DNA of 5,366 bases from Donghicola sp041224595 (GCF_041224595.1 NZ_JBGFGN010000011.1:1-5366), one strand, 5' to 3'; positions 1-5,366 are shown, numbered from the stretch's first letter. The notes: generated by a model not told the origin, from the letters alone. Translations and numbers: made by a program.

Positions 1-22
1 GCACCTTCAAATACAAGTCCAC
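1..22 (-). CDS. istA: IS21-family transposase IstA, N-terminal fragment (runs off left edge)
   Basis: Only the first codons are present. Read on the minus strand from a GTG at 22, they encode V-D-L-Y-L-K-V, and one further base reaches the window edge. IS21-family IstA proteins from proteobacteria commonly begin with a TVDLYLKVR-like stretch before a helix-turn-helix and a DDE integrase core, neither of which is visible here. The start is uncertain: an in-frame ATA at 31-29, adding I-Y-T, lies at better spacing from a GGGAGG ribosome-binding site (45-40) than the GTG. The gene is oriented away from the RTX remnant. The downstream ATPase gene istB would lie outside the window. Confidence 0.6.
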
Positions 23-139
23 GGTGTATATCCCCAAGCCCTCCCGAAATCCGAAAGGGCAAAAGTGGACGACTTTTACGCCGCCCGCGACAACACTATG
101 CCGTCGCTACCGTGGCCGAGTATTGCTCCGCCGTTCACA
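1..139 (-). mobile_element. IS21-family element, istA-proximal end (left copy, partial)
   Basis: This is the terminal segment of an insertion sequence that extends off the left edge. Positions 4-139 are the perfect reverse complement of 5231-5366. On the minus strand the element begins at 139 with TGTGAACGGCGG, the TG tip typical of IS21-family ends. Two imperfect 21-bp repeats follow at 112-132 and 65-85 (16 of 21 bases alike), matching the multiple terminal repeats that IS21-type transposases bind. The start of istA lies at 22-1. Identity with the other copy breaks exactly at 139/140, where recognisable RTX coding sequence begins, so the element boundary is well defined. The family call rests on the end structure and a seven-residue IstA-like start, not on a full transposase. 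Confidence 0.78.
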
Positions 140-574
140 ACGGGGGCCTCTGGCTATGGCGGCCAAGGGAACGATACTCTGCATGTGAGCGCAGGCGCGG
201 CGGCATATGGCGGCGCCGGTGACGACGTGATCAAGATGACAGAGTTCTACAACACTGATGACGGCCCGGCCGTCGCGACTGGGGGATCTGGAGCGGACTT
301 TTACGATATTGAGGTGAGAAACGCCTTTGGCGACGATGTCGATGACACATATCTCGAAATTACAGATTTCGACGTCACCGAGGATGTCCTACAGATCGGC
401 GCATACCAGTCCGACAATCTGGTCGAGAACATTGAAACACTCGAAGCCTCTGACGGCAGCTTCACTGATGTACGCGTCTACTACCGGGATTATCAGGGGC
501 TGGATGGCGCTATGGCAGTGATCCGTCTGCACGGCGTGACTGACTTTTCCGCCAATCAGGTTCTGGTCGCCTAA
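140..574 (+). pseudogene. RTX calcium-binding protein, C-terminal remnant truncated by IS
   Basis: The last 144 codons survive of a gene for a probable secreted calcium-binding RTX protein, of the kind exported by type I secretion. The remnant carries the nonapeptide-type repeats YGGQGNDTL (residues 6-14) and YGGAGDDVI (23-31), 17 residues apart, and a third degenerate repeat GGSGADFYD near residue 50. A C-terminal region with ITDFDVTEDVLQI follows, and the end LHGVTDFSANQVLVA resembles the tail of RTX proteins where the secretion signal sits. The sequence is strongly acidic, fitting calcium binding. Everything upstream is missing: at 139/140 the IS end replaces it. The reading frame happens to stay open through the IS end to the window edge, with a GTG at 65, but those codons are IS sequence and no native promoter or start remains. 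Without the N-terminus the catalytic or adhesive function cannot be assigned. Confidence 0.8.
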
Positions 575-587
575 CTCGGCTGCCCAC

Positions 588-622
588 AAAAAAATCCTCC
601 CCGGCGTGAGCCGGAGAGGATT
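588..622 (-). terminator. Rho-independent terminator of the usp-BCCT operon
   Basis: A GC-rich hairpin lies 22 bp beyond the transporter stop codon. Arm 593-605 pairs with 610-622 (AATCCTC/GAGGATT and CCGGC/GCCGG, one C-A mismatch at 600/615), with a GTGA loop at 606-609. Read on the minus strand the stem is followed directly by seven T residues (the A run at 588-594), the classic intrinsic terminator layout. On the plus strand no T tract follows, so it would act at most weakly for the convergent RTX remnant. Confidence 0.88.
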
Positions 623-644
623 GTAAGCGGTCAGAGCGGCGGCT

Positions 645-2288
645 TTACTTCGCGCGGCGCTCGGCCAAGAGACCTTTCCAGATCGCCCAACACATGACCA
701 ACAGGACCACGGTAAAAGGCAAGCCGGTCGAGATCACCATGGACTGCAACGATTGCAGGCCACCCGCGGAGAGCAGCAACACGATCGCCACGGCACCTTC
801 GAAGATGCACCAGAACACACGCTGGGGCACGGGCGCGTCGACCTTGCCGCCTGCGGTGATGGTGTCGATCACCAGCGAGCCCGAGTCCGACGATGTCACG
901 AAGAACACGATGACCAGCACGATACCGATCAGGCTTGTGATCTGGGTCAGGGGCAGAGCGTCCAGCATCTTGAACAGCTTGAGTTCCAGAGGCGCCTCTT
1001 GCGCGGCGGTGTAGCCGTCCTGAATGACCTGCTGGATCGCAACGCCGCCAAAGACCGACATCCACAGAACGCAGACCAGCGACGGGATCAGCAGAACACA
1101 CACAACGAATTCACGCACGGTGCGGCCACGGCTGACGCGGGCGATGAACATGCCAACAAAGGGCGACCAGGAGATCCACCAAGCCCAGTAGAACGAGGTC
1201 CAGCCTTGGCTGAAGTTCACGTCTTCGCGGCCAATCGGGTTCGACAATGCAGGCAAGTGGGTCAAATACGCCGCCAAGTAGTCCACAAAGCCAGTCAGGA
1301 TGGCAATGGTCGGTCCGGCGATCAGAACGAACAGCAACAGTAGTGCTGCCAGACCCATGTTGATTTCGGACAGAACTTTGACGCCGCCGTCCAGACCACG
1401 CACAACCGAGATCAGCGCGATCGCGGTGATCATCGAAATCAAGACGACTTCGGTGGTCGAGCTTACGGGAATGCCGAACAGCTCGTTCAGACCCGCATTC
1501 GCCTGTGTCGCGCCAAAGCCGAGCGAGGTCGCCAGACCAAAGAGCGTCGCAAACACCGCCAGAATGTCGATGACGTGGCCAGGCCAGCCCCAGACGCGGT
1601 CCCCAAGGATCGGGTAGAACGCCGAGCGGATCGTCAGCGGCAGACCCTTGTTGTACGAAAAGAGCGCCAGCGCCAGCGCAACAACCGCGTAGATCGCCCA
1701 AGGGTGAAGGCCCCAGTGGAAGATGGTCGCAGCAAAGGCGAGTTCTGTCGCAGCCTGTTCATCCCCAGCCGCCGCGCCAAGCGGGGCCCAGTCCGTGCGT
1801 ACACCGCCTTCGGAGGCTGTCCCGCCGATCGCAGAGGCGAAGTGGCTCATGGGTTCGGACACGCCATAGAACATCAGACCGATGCCCATGCCTGCCGCAA
1901 ACAGCATCGCGAACCAGCCAAGATAGGTGTAATCCGGACGTGCGTCCGCGCCCCCAAGTCGCACATTGCCCACCGGCAGAACGATCAGCAGCAGGCAGAA
2001 GATGACAAAGATGTTTGCAGCGCCGAGAAAGAACCAGTCAAAGCCCTTGGTGACTGCGCTGAAACTCCAGCTAAATACGGCGCCAGCTTGATCGGGCAGG
2101 GCGAGTGCGTAGAAGACAAACGCAATGACAGCAATGCCAGAGATCAAAAAGACCGGATTGTGCACATCGAGTCCGAATGGCCCGATCTGGGTTTCGATAT
2201 TGTCTTGTCCGATTTCGTAATCGGTTTCGATAATCTGGGACGTCCCCTCTGGTTCGGGTATTCCCTGATTTTCTGAAGTGTCGGCCAT
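645..2288 (-). CDS. BCCT family transporter (betaine/choline/carnitine or DMSP uptake)
   Basis: A 547-residue inner-membrane secondary transporter of the betaine-choline-carnitine family, which imports quaternary ammonium or related sulfonium osmolytes, usually with Na+ or H+. After a hydrophilic, acidic N-terminus of about 45 residues there are roughly twelve hydrophobic segments. Family hallmarks are GMGIGLMFYGVSEPMSHF (133-150, the glycine-rich TM3 motif of ion-coupled members), HWGLHPWAIY (191-200) and WTSFYWAWWISWSPFVGM (363-380), which supply the aromatic substrate box of BetP (W192, W197, Y200 and the W369-W374 cluster), then RVSRGRTVREF (384-394) and SSDSGS (466-471). Length fits the family. 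The C-terminus is very short, without the long osmosensing tail of BetP. Substrate cannot be told from sequence; in marine Rhodobacterales, betaine, choline and DMSP are all plausible. A weak G-rich ribosome-binding site (minus strand of 2297-2302) precedes the ATG. The universal stress protein gene lies 84 bp upstream on the same strand. Confidence 0.95.
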   Translation of the reverse strand: MADTSENQGIPEPEGTSQIIETDYEIGQDNIETQIGPFGLDVHNPVFLISGIAVIAFVFYALALPDQAGAVFSWSFSAVTKGFDWFFLGAANIFVIFCLLLIVLPVGNVRLGGADARPDYTYLGWFAMLFAAGMGIGLMFYGVSEPMSHFASAIGGTASEGGVRTDWAPLGAAAGDEQAATELAFAATIFHWGLHPWAIYAVVALALALFSYNKGLPLTIRSAFYPILGDRVWGWPGHVIDILAVFATLFGLATSLGFGATQANAGLNELFGIPVSSTTEVVLISMITAIALISVVRGLDGGVKVLSEINMGLAALLLLFVLIAGPTIAILTGFVDYLAAYLTHLPALSNPIGREDVNFSQGWTSFYWAWWISWSPFVGMFIARVSRGRTVREFVVCVLLIPSLVCVLWMSVFGGVAIQQVIQDGYTAAQEAPLELKLFKMLDALPLTQITSLIGIVLVIVFFVTSSDSGSLVIDTITAGGKVDAPVPQRVFWCIFEGAVAIVLLLSAGGLQSLQSMVISTGLPFTVVLLVMCWAIWKGLLAERRAK

Positions 2289-2372
2289 ATAAAAGGCCCC
2301 CCGTTAAGTTTGTTTTACACGTCTTTTGCCTAACAAATACGCGAGTGAGGCGTGAAAAGTTCCCAAATCGGC

Positions 2373-2786
2373 CTAGCGAATGACCATTACTGATACTTTT
2401 GCTCGGGCCGCGATCGTGCCGCCATTAGAGGGCCAAATGTAATCTGTGAGATTGGGAATGTGGCTGGCCATGACCACCAGATCGGCTCCGGTGTCATCAA
2501 CCGCCTTGAGCAGGCTGGGGTCCAAATCAGAGCTGGGATCGTGACTTGTGACCGGGTGGCTGCTGGTTTGCAGACCGGATGCGGTGCCCTGAGCTTCCGC
2601 AAAAGCGGCTAACTTTTCGGCGAACTCTTGCGGTGTGTGGGCGACCGAGCCGGGCGTCGCGGCGGCGACGCCCACATAGACAATTTCAGCGCTGTAATGC
2701 CGCGCCAAATCCGCAGCGCAACCCAAGGCGCGCTGCAGTTTTTCGGAATGTGCCAGATCGACGGGCACCATGATTTTATTAAACAC
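2373..2786 (-). CDS. Universal stress protein (UspA family), single domain
   Basis: A 137-residue cytoplasmic protein of one Usp domain. It has the beta-strand start FNKIMVPVDLAHSEKLQRAL (residues 2-21), the helix and strand AADLARHYSAEIVYVGV (24-40), SHDPSSDLDPSLLKAVDDTGADLVVMASH (81-109) and a final strand VSVMVIR. I chose the GTG at 2786 because a strong GGAGG site lies 8 bases upstream and the Usp fold begins there. The frame stays open another 94 codons upstream, but that stretch looks non-coding. The usual ATP-binding signature after the ASH/GSH motif (G-x2-G-x9-G-S/T) is absent; the segment reads HIPNLTDYIWPSNGG, so ATP binding is doubtful. It is followed by the BCCT gene after 84 bp with no terminator seen, suggesting a usp-transporter operon linked to osmotic or general stress. 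Confidence 0.88.
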   Translation of the reverse strand: MFNKIMVPVDLAHSEKLQRALGCAADLARHYSAEIVYVGVAAATPGSVAHTPQEFAEKLAAFAEAQGTASGLQTSSHPVTSHDPSSDLDPSLLKAVDDTGADLVVMASHIPNLTDYIWPSNGGTIAARAKVSVMVIR

Positions 2787-2792
2787 GTTTAC

Positions 2793-2799
2793 TTCCTCC
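2793..2799 (-). promoter_or_regulatory. Ribosome-binding site deciding the GTG start of usp
   Basis: On the minus strand GGAGGAA ends 6 bases before the GTG at 2786-2784 (8 bases from the GGAGG core). This settles translation of the stress protein at GTG rather than at the ATG 282 bases further upstream. Confidence 0.8.
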
Positions 2800-2836
2800 A
2801 GCTGGGTAGGGCCGGCACGATGACGTGCTGGCTTGG

Positions 2837-2848
2837 GACCGCGCGGTC
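2837..2848. promoter_or_regulatory. 12-bp perfect palindrome upstream of usp
   Basis: GACCGCGCGGTC is perfectly self-complementary and lies about 50 bp upstream of the usp GTG. It could be an operator or simply a chance GC-rich palindrome; no regulator is encoded in the window. Confidence 0.3.
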
Positions 2849-2858
2849 GCGAGGGTGA

Positions 2859-2873
2859 TTGGAACGCTTCCAA
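2859..2873. promoter_or_regulatory. Candidate operator TTGGAA-CGC-TTCCAA upstream of usp
   Basis: Perfect 6-bp inverted arms surround a 3-bp centre, 73 bp upstream of the usp start. The shape recalls dimeric helix-turn-helix operators, loosely like LacI-family TGGAA..TTCCA sites, but the odd spacing differs from the usual LacI consensus. A related half-site, GATCGGAACG, lies exactly 60 bp away at 2917-2926, against GATTGGAACG at 2857-2866. No regulator can be named. Confidence 0.4.
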
Positions 2874-3173
2874 GGCGGTCTTTGCGCAGGACCGAGCCTG
2901 AGTGACGGTCTGCGTGGATCGGAACGTCCGGGCCTTTGCCTCTGTGATGTCCCCGTCCATTAGTATGGCCCATGAGGGAGGGGCCGAGCCAATGAAAACG
3001 ACACTTCGCGGTCGCGCAGCGGTCAACCATGACACTTTCGTGAAGGTAGTGTGCGCTTTGGCGAGCATTTTGACCCGCCCCTAGCAGAAGGTGGTCCGAG
3101 CACTGGACTGGCAAGTCTTTGCTTATTTGCGTGAACAGAGTGCCAACCTGCGCAAAGAACATTGCCAAGGATG

Positions 3174-3205
3174 AAGGCGCAAGCCACACAAGTGACAAGC
3201 GCCTT
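3174..3205 (+). other. Hairpin with short T run upstream of the lytic transglycosylase gene
   Basis: AAGGCGC (3174-3180) pairs perfectly with GCGCCTT (3199-3205) across an 18-base loop, and four T residues (3204-3207) overlap the end of the stem on the plus strand. It lies 65 bp before the ATG at 3271. The long loop and short T run make it a weak terminator or leader hairpin at best. Confidence 0.3.
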
Positions 3206-3270
3206 TTGGTCCGCCGAAGACAGAGCGTGTTTTCAATTCCGAACCGAGCGACAATCGTCAGAGGTCGAGC

Positions 3271-4407
3271 ATGAACTTGAGTAGACGTCAATTTAGCCTG
3301 TTTGCCGCCGCTTTTGGCTTGGCGGGGTGCGGATCCAGCCAGCCGCAGAGCCGCGCCGCCCGTGCTCTGCCGCCTTCGGGGATGCGCCCTGTGCCGAACG
3401 CCGCCTATACCTCATGGGTCGCAGGCTTTCGGCAGCGGGCCGAAGCGCAAGGGTTCTCTGCAGGACTTTTGAACAGCGCGTTTCGCGGCACCGGCTATTT
3501 GCCCGGTGTGGTCGAGCGGGATCGCAATCAGACCGAATTCAAAAGATCGCTCGAAGATTATTTGTCCATCGCAGTGTCGGACGAGCGGGTGTCCAAAGGG
3601 CGCGCGGCCTATGCCCGGTATCGCAGCACACTTCAGGCGCTTGAACAAAGGTATGGCGTCGACTCCTACATCATTGCTGCGATTTGGGGGCTTGAAAGCT
3701 ATTACGGAGAACGGCGCGGAGATATTCCGGTGATCTCTTCCACCTCGACCCTTGCTTTCGATGGGCGGCGGGGGCGGTTTTTCGAAGGGCAATTGATTGC
3801 GGCGCTGAAAATTCTGAGTCGCGGAGATGTCACGGCCCGGAATTTGACGGGAAGTTGGGCTGGGGCGATGGGGCATACCCAGTTTATTCCAACCTCTTAT
3901 TTGTCCTTTGCAGTCGACTACACAGGAGATGGCCGCGCCGACATCTGGTCCGAAGATCCGACCGACGCGCTGGCCTCGACTGCCGCCTATCTGTCGCGCA
4001 ACGGCTGGCAGCGCGGTGTCGCGTGGGGGGCAGAAGCCGGGCCGAGCGCAGAGGCAGGCGCCACAATCCAGCCGCAACCGGGTGGCCCGCGGTTCACCAC
4101 AACGCGCAATTTCCGAGCAATCAAACGCTACAACAACTCTGATGCCTACGCGATCGGTGTGGGGCATTTGTCCGACCGCATAGCGGGTAAGCCGCCCTTA
4201 CGGGGCAGTTTCCCACCAGATGCCTATGGCTTTACCAAAGATGACCGGATCGCATTGCAGCGTGGCCTGACCTCCCAAGGGTTTGACGCGGGCGGGGCCG
4301 ATGGCGTTCTCGGGGACAAGACCCGTGCTGCCATCCGTGCATTTCAGCGCAGTCGAGGGTTGCCGGTGACCGGAGAACCTTCGCGCGATCTATTGCGGGC
4401 ACTCTAA
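3271..4407 (+). CDS. Lytic murein transglycosylase, MltB family, with C-terminal peptidoglycan-binding domain
   Basis: A 378-residue probable lipoprotein that cleaves the MurNAc-GlcNAc bond of peptidoglycan, forming 1,6-anhydro-MurNAc ends. The N-terminus is a signal peptide with a twin-arginine-like SRRQFSLF (4-11) and lipobox LAGC (17-20), so Cys20 should be lipidated. The SLT_2/MltB catalytic domain spans about 45-305: AIWGLESYYGE (137-147) carries the likely catalytic Glu142, followed by SWAGAMGHTQFIPTSY (195-210), the DYTGDGRADIWSEDPTDALASTAAYL region (216-241) and YNNSDAYAIGVGHLSDRI (287-304). A peptidoglycan_binding_1 domain covers 325-378, with GFDAGGADGVLGDKTRAAIRAFQ. Length is as expected for alphaproteobacterial members with this domain order. 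The ATG is preceded by AGAGG 6 bases upstream. It acts in the periplasm, in wall turnover or insertion of envelope machines. The gene appears intact, and its neighbours do not narrow its role. Confidence 0.94.
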   Translation: MNLSRRQFSLFAAAFGLAGCGSSQPQSRAARALPPSGMRPVPNAAYTSWVAGFRQRAEAQGFSAGLLNSAFRGTGYLPGVVERDRNQTEFKRSLEDYLSIAVSDERVSKGRAAYARYRSTLQALEQRYGVDSYIIAAIWGLESYYGERRGDIPVISSTSTLAFDGRRGRFFEGQLIAALKILSRGDVTARNLTGSWAGAMGHTQFIPTSYLSFAVDYTGDGRADIWSEDPTDALASTAAYLSRNGWQRGVAWGAEAGPSAEAGATIQPQPGGPRFTTTRNFRAIKRYNNSDAYAIGVGHLSDRIAGKPPLRGSFPPDAYGFTKDDRIALQRGLTSQGFDAGGADGVLGDKTRAAIRAFQRSRGLPVTGEPSRDLLRAL

Positions 4408-4408
4408 C

Positions 4409-4456
4409 GGCAGGACTGCTGCGCATTTCGGAACAGTCTGTGCGCAGTGGCCTGCC
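4409..4456 (+). other. Interrupted inverted repeat between the transglycosylase and monooxygenase genes
   Basis: GGCAGG (4409-4414) and CTGCGCA (4419-4425) pair with TGCGCAG (4441-4447) and CCTGCC (4451-4456). This gives 13 base pairs with a 4/3-base internal loop and a 15-base terminal loop, starting 2 bases after the transglycosylase stop codon. No T run follows, so it is not a standard intrinsic terminator. It might stabilise the 3' end of the message or aid termination. Confidence 0.35.
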
Positions 4457-4523
4457 ATTGTGGTCGCTGCGTCGCGGCATAGGTAGTGAACAAGCAAAGA
4501 GTTCACTGTGCGCGAGGTGTGTC

Positions 4524-5294
4524 ATGAAGAAAATCGGTTTTCTGTCTTTTGGACATTGGGATCCCGCAGAGGGGTCTCCCCTCAGAACAGCACAGGACAC
4601 ATTGCTCCAGTCGATTGATCTGGCGGTCGCCGCAGAAGAACTGGGTGTCGATGGCGCGTATTTCCGGGTCCACCACTTTGCGCGGCAACTCGCATCGCCG
4701 TTCCCGCTTTTGGCGGCGATTGGTGCACGGACGTCAAAGATCGAGATCGGGACAGGCGTGATTGATATGCGCTACGAGAACCCGCTTTATATGATTGAGG
4801 ATGCAGGAGCGGCGGACTTAATTTCCGGCAGCCGTCTGCAACTTGGGATTAGCCGTGGCTCCCCCGAGCAGGTCGATGCCGGGTGGCGCTATTTCGGATA
4901 CCAACCGGTCGAGGGCGAGGACGCATCTGACATGGCGCGGCGCCATGCCGAGATCTTCCTGAAGCACTTGGGGGGCGAGGGCTTTGCCCACCCCAATCCG
5001 CAGCCCATGTTCCCCAACCCGCCTGGGCTGTTGCGACTGGAGCCGCATTCCGAGGGCCTGCGTCAGCGCATTTGGTGGGGTTCGGCTTCGAATGCGACGG
5101 CTGTATGGGCCGCGCAAATGGGGATGCACCTGCAGTCGTCCACGCTGAAGGTTGATGAAACAGGCGAACCCTTTCACGTGCAGCAGGCCAGACAAATCCG
5201 TGCCTACCGTGCAGCATGGAAGGAAGCAGGTGTGAACGGCGGAGCAATACTCGGCCACGGTAGCGACGGCATAGTGTTGTCGCGGGCGGCGTAA
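4524..5294 (+). pseudogene. LLM-class flavin-dependent oxidoreductase (luciferase-like), C-terminus lost to IS
   Basis: A truncated member of the bacterial luciferase-like superfamily, TIM-barrel monooxygenases that use reduced FMN (or F420 in some members). The native part is about 235 residues (4524-5230): MKKIGFLSFGHW at the first strand, then YFRVHHFARQLASPFPLLAA (46-65), ARTSKIEIGTGVIDMRYENP (68-87), SRLQLGISRGSPEQV (103-117) and WWGSASNATAVWAAQMGM (184-201). The ATG at 4524 has GAGG 6 bases upstream and fits the conserved start; the frame is open further upstream but without family similarity. Family proteins usually run about 330-350 residues, so roughly the last 100 are missing. After Gly236, whose codon spans the junction at 5230/5231, 20 IS-encoded residues follow until a TAA at 5292-5294 inside an IS terminal repeat. 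The barrel is incomplete, so activity is very unlikely. The substrate is unknown. No terminator T run is seen between it and the upstream transglycosylase, so they could be co-transcribed. Confidence 0.87.
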
Positions 5295-5366
5295 AAGTCG
5301 TCCACTTTTGCCCTTTCGGATTTCGGGAGGGCTTGGGGATATACACCGTGGACTTGTATTTGAAGG
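5231..5366 (+). mobile_element. IS21-family element, istA-proximal end (right copy, partial)
   Basis: Second copy of the IS end, extending off the right edge, base-for-base the reverse complement of 139-4. It starts with the TG tip at 5231, directly after monooxygenase coding sequence. Imperfect 21-bp repeats lie at 5238-5258 (GGCGGAGCAATACTCGGCCAC) and 5285-5305 (GGCGGCGTAAAAGTCGTCCAC), consistent with the multiple transposase-binding repeats of IS21-family termini. A ribosome-binding site, GGGAGG (5325-5330), and the istA start follow. Because the same end of the element faces inward at both edges, there must be two separate copies in opposite orientation. The target-site duplication cannot be seen, since the far end of the element is outside the window. 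Confidence 0.78.
5348..5366 (+). CDS. istA: IS21-family transposase IstA, N-terminal fragment (runs off right edge)
   Basis: The first six codons from GTG 5348 read V-D-L-Y-L-K before the edge; the left copy supplies the next codon, V. The stretch resembles the opening of IS21-family IstA transposases, before the helix-turn-helix. Start choice is open: GTG 5348 is 17 bases from the GGGAGG at 5325-5330, whereas the in-frame ATA at 5339 is 8 bases from it and would give I-Y-T-V-D-L-Y, aligning with M-F-T-V-D-L-Y starts I recall from relatives. I annotate the GTG because ATA starts are rare. Confidence 0.6.

Larger units (their letters stand above)
2787..3270. other. Divergent intergenic region, no convincing gene
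   Basis: These 484 bp separate the starts of usp (minus) and the lytic transglycosylase (plus), so promoters for both should lie here. Reading frames on both strands give low-complexity Arg/Pro/Ser-rich translations with no family resemblance and no ribosome-binding sites. The region does contain two perfect palindromes on the usp side (2837-2848 and 2859-2873), a near-repeat of the second at 2917, and a 7-bp-stem hairpin at 3174-3205. I could not identify a confident sigma-70 promoter on either strand. Confidence 0.6.

Noticed and set aside
753..1343. Long plus-strand reading frames opposite the BCCT gene (also 1575-2276)
   Set aside because: They are antisense shadows of a clear membrane transporter in GC-rich DNA; their translations are Arg/Gln/Asp-rich with no family similarity.
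2960..2990. Possible sigma-70 promoter for usp (minus strand TTGGCT and CATACT)
   Set aside because: Each box matches only 4 of 6 consensus bases and the spacing is about 19 bp, too weak to annotate.
2373..3068. A 231-residue version of the universal stress protein starting at 3068
   Set aside because: The extra 94 N-terminal residues resemble no domain, and a strong ribosome-binding site 8 bases before the GTG at 2786 matches the start of the Usp fold.
3126..3156. TTTGCG/CGCAAA inverted repeat
   Set aside because: Six-base arms with a 19-base loop and no T run; expected by chance.
2779..3291. Minus-strand 170-codon frame across the divergent intergenic region
   Set aside because: No recognisable domain and no ribosome-binding site; it overlaps both the usp start and the transglycosylase start.
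1..5366. Composite transposon carrying stress genes as cargo
   Set aside because: The copies are in opposite orientation, but both flanks cut into ordinary genes and the cargo looks like normal chromosomal content. Two independent insertions explain it more simply, and no outer target duplication can be seen.
1..5366. CRISPR arrays, tRNA or rRNA genes, defence systems, replication origins
   Set aside because: No regularly spaced repeats, RNA gene motifs, iteron clusters or defence-type proteins were seen on either strand.

Overview
The window looks like chromosomal or large-replicon DNA from an alphaproteobacterium, most likely the Rhodobacterales/Roseobacter group. The evidence is family resemblance: a BCCT osmolyte transporter paired with a small universal stress protein, an RTX protein C-terminus, an MltB-type lytic transglycosylase lipoprotein and a luciferase-like monooxygenase, all in GC-rich DNA. 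This taxonomic call is from memory of typical proteins and was not searched.

Both edges hold the same 136-bp sequence in opposite orientation (4-139 and 5231-5366, perfect reverse complements). I read these as the istA-proximal ends of two copies of one IS21-family element. The tips are TG/CA, each end carries two imperfect 21-bp repeats, and about 100 bp in, a reading frame starts V-D-L-Y-L-K-V, as expected for an IstA N-terminus. The two istA genes point outward and run off the window. The left copy cuts the RTX gene, leaving its last 144 codons. The right copy cuts the flavin monooxygenase gene, removing roughly its last quarter to third.

Layout: 1-139 IS end (minus); 140-574 RTX remnant (plus); 588-622 intrinsic terminator (minus); 645-2288 BCCT transporter (minus); 2373-2786 universal stress protein (minus), likely co-transcribed with the transporter as usp-BCCT and ended by that terminator; 2787-3270 a 484-bp divergent intergenic region with palindromes and one hairpin; 3271-4407 lytic murein transglycosylase (plus); 4409-4456 hairpin; 4524-5230 truncated luciferase-like monooxygenase, fused out of frame to 20 IS-encoded codons; 5231-5366 IS end (plus).

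The central genes are ordinary housekeeping and stress functions: compatible-solute uptake with a stress protein, and cell-wall remodelling. I see no sign of a new defence or mobile system. The main interest is the pair of inverted IS copies, which broke two genes, probably define the contig ends, and could allow inversion of the 5.1-kb segment between them.
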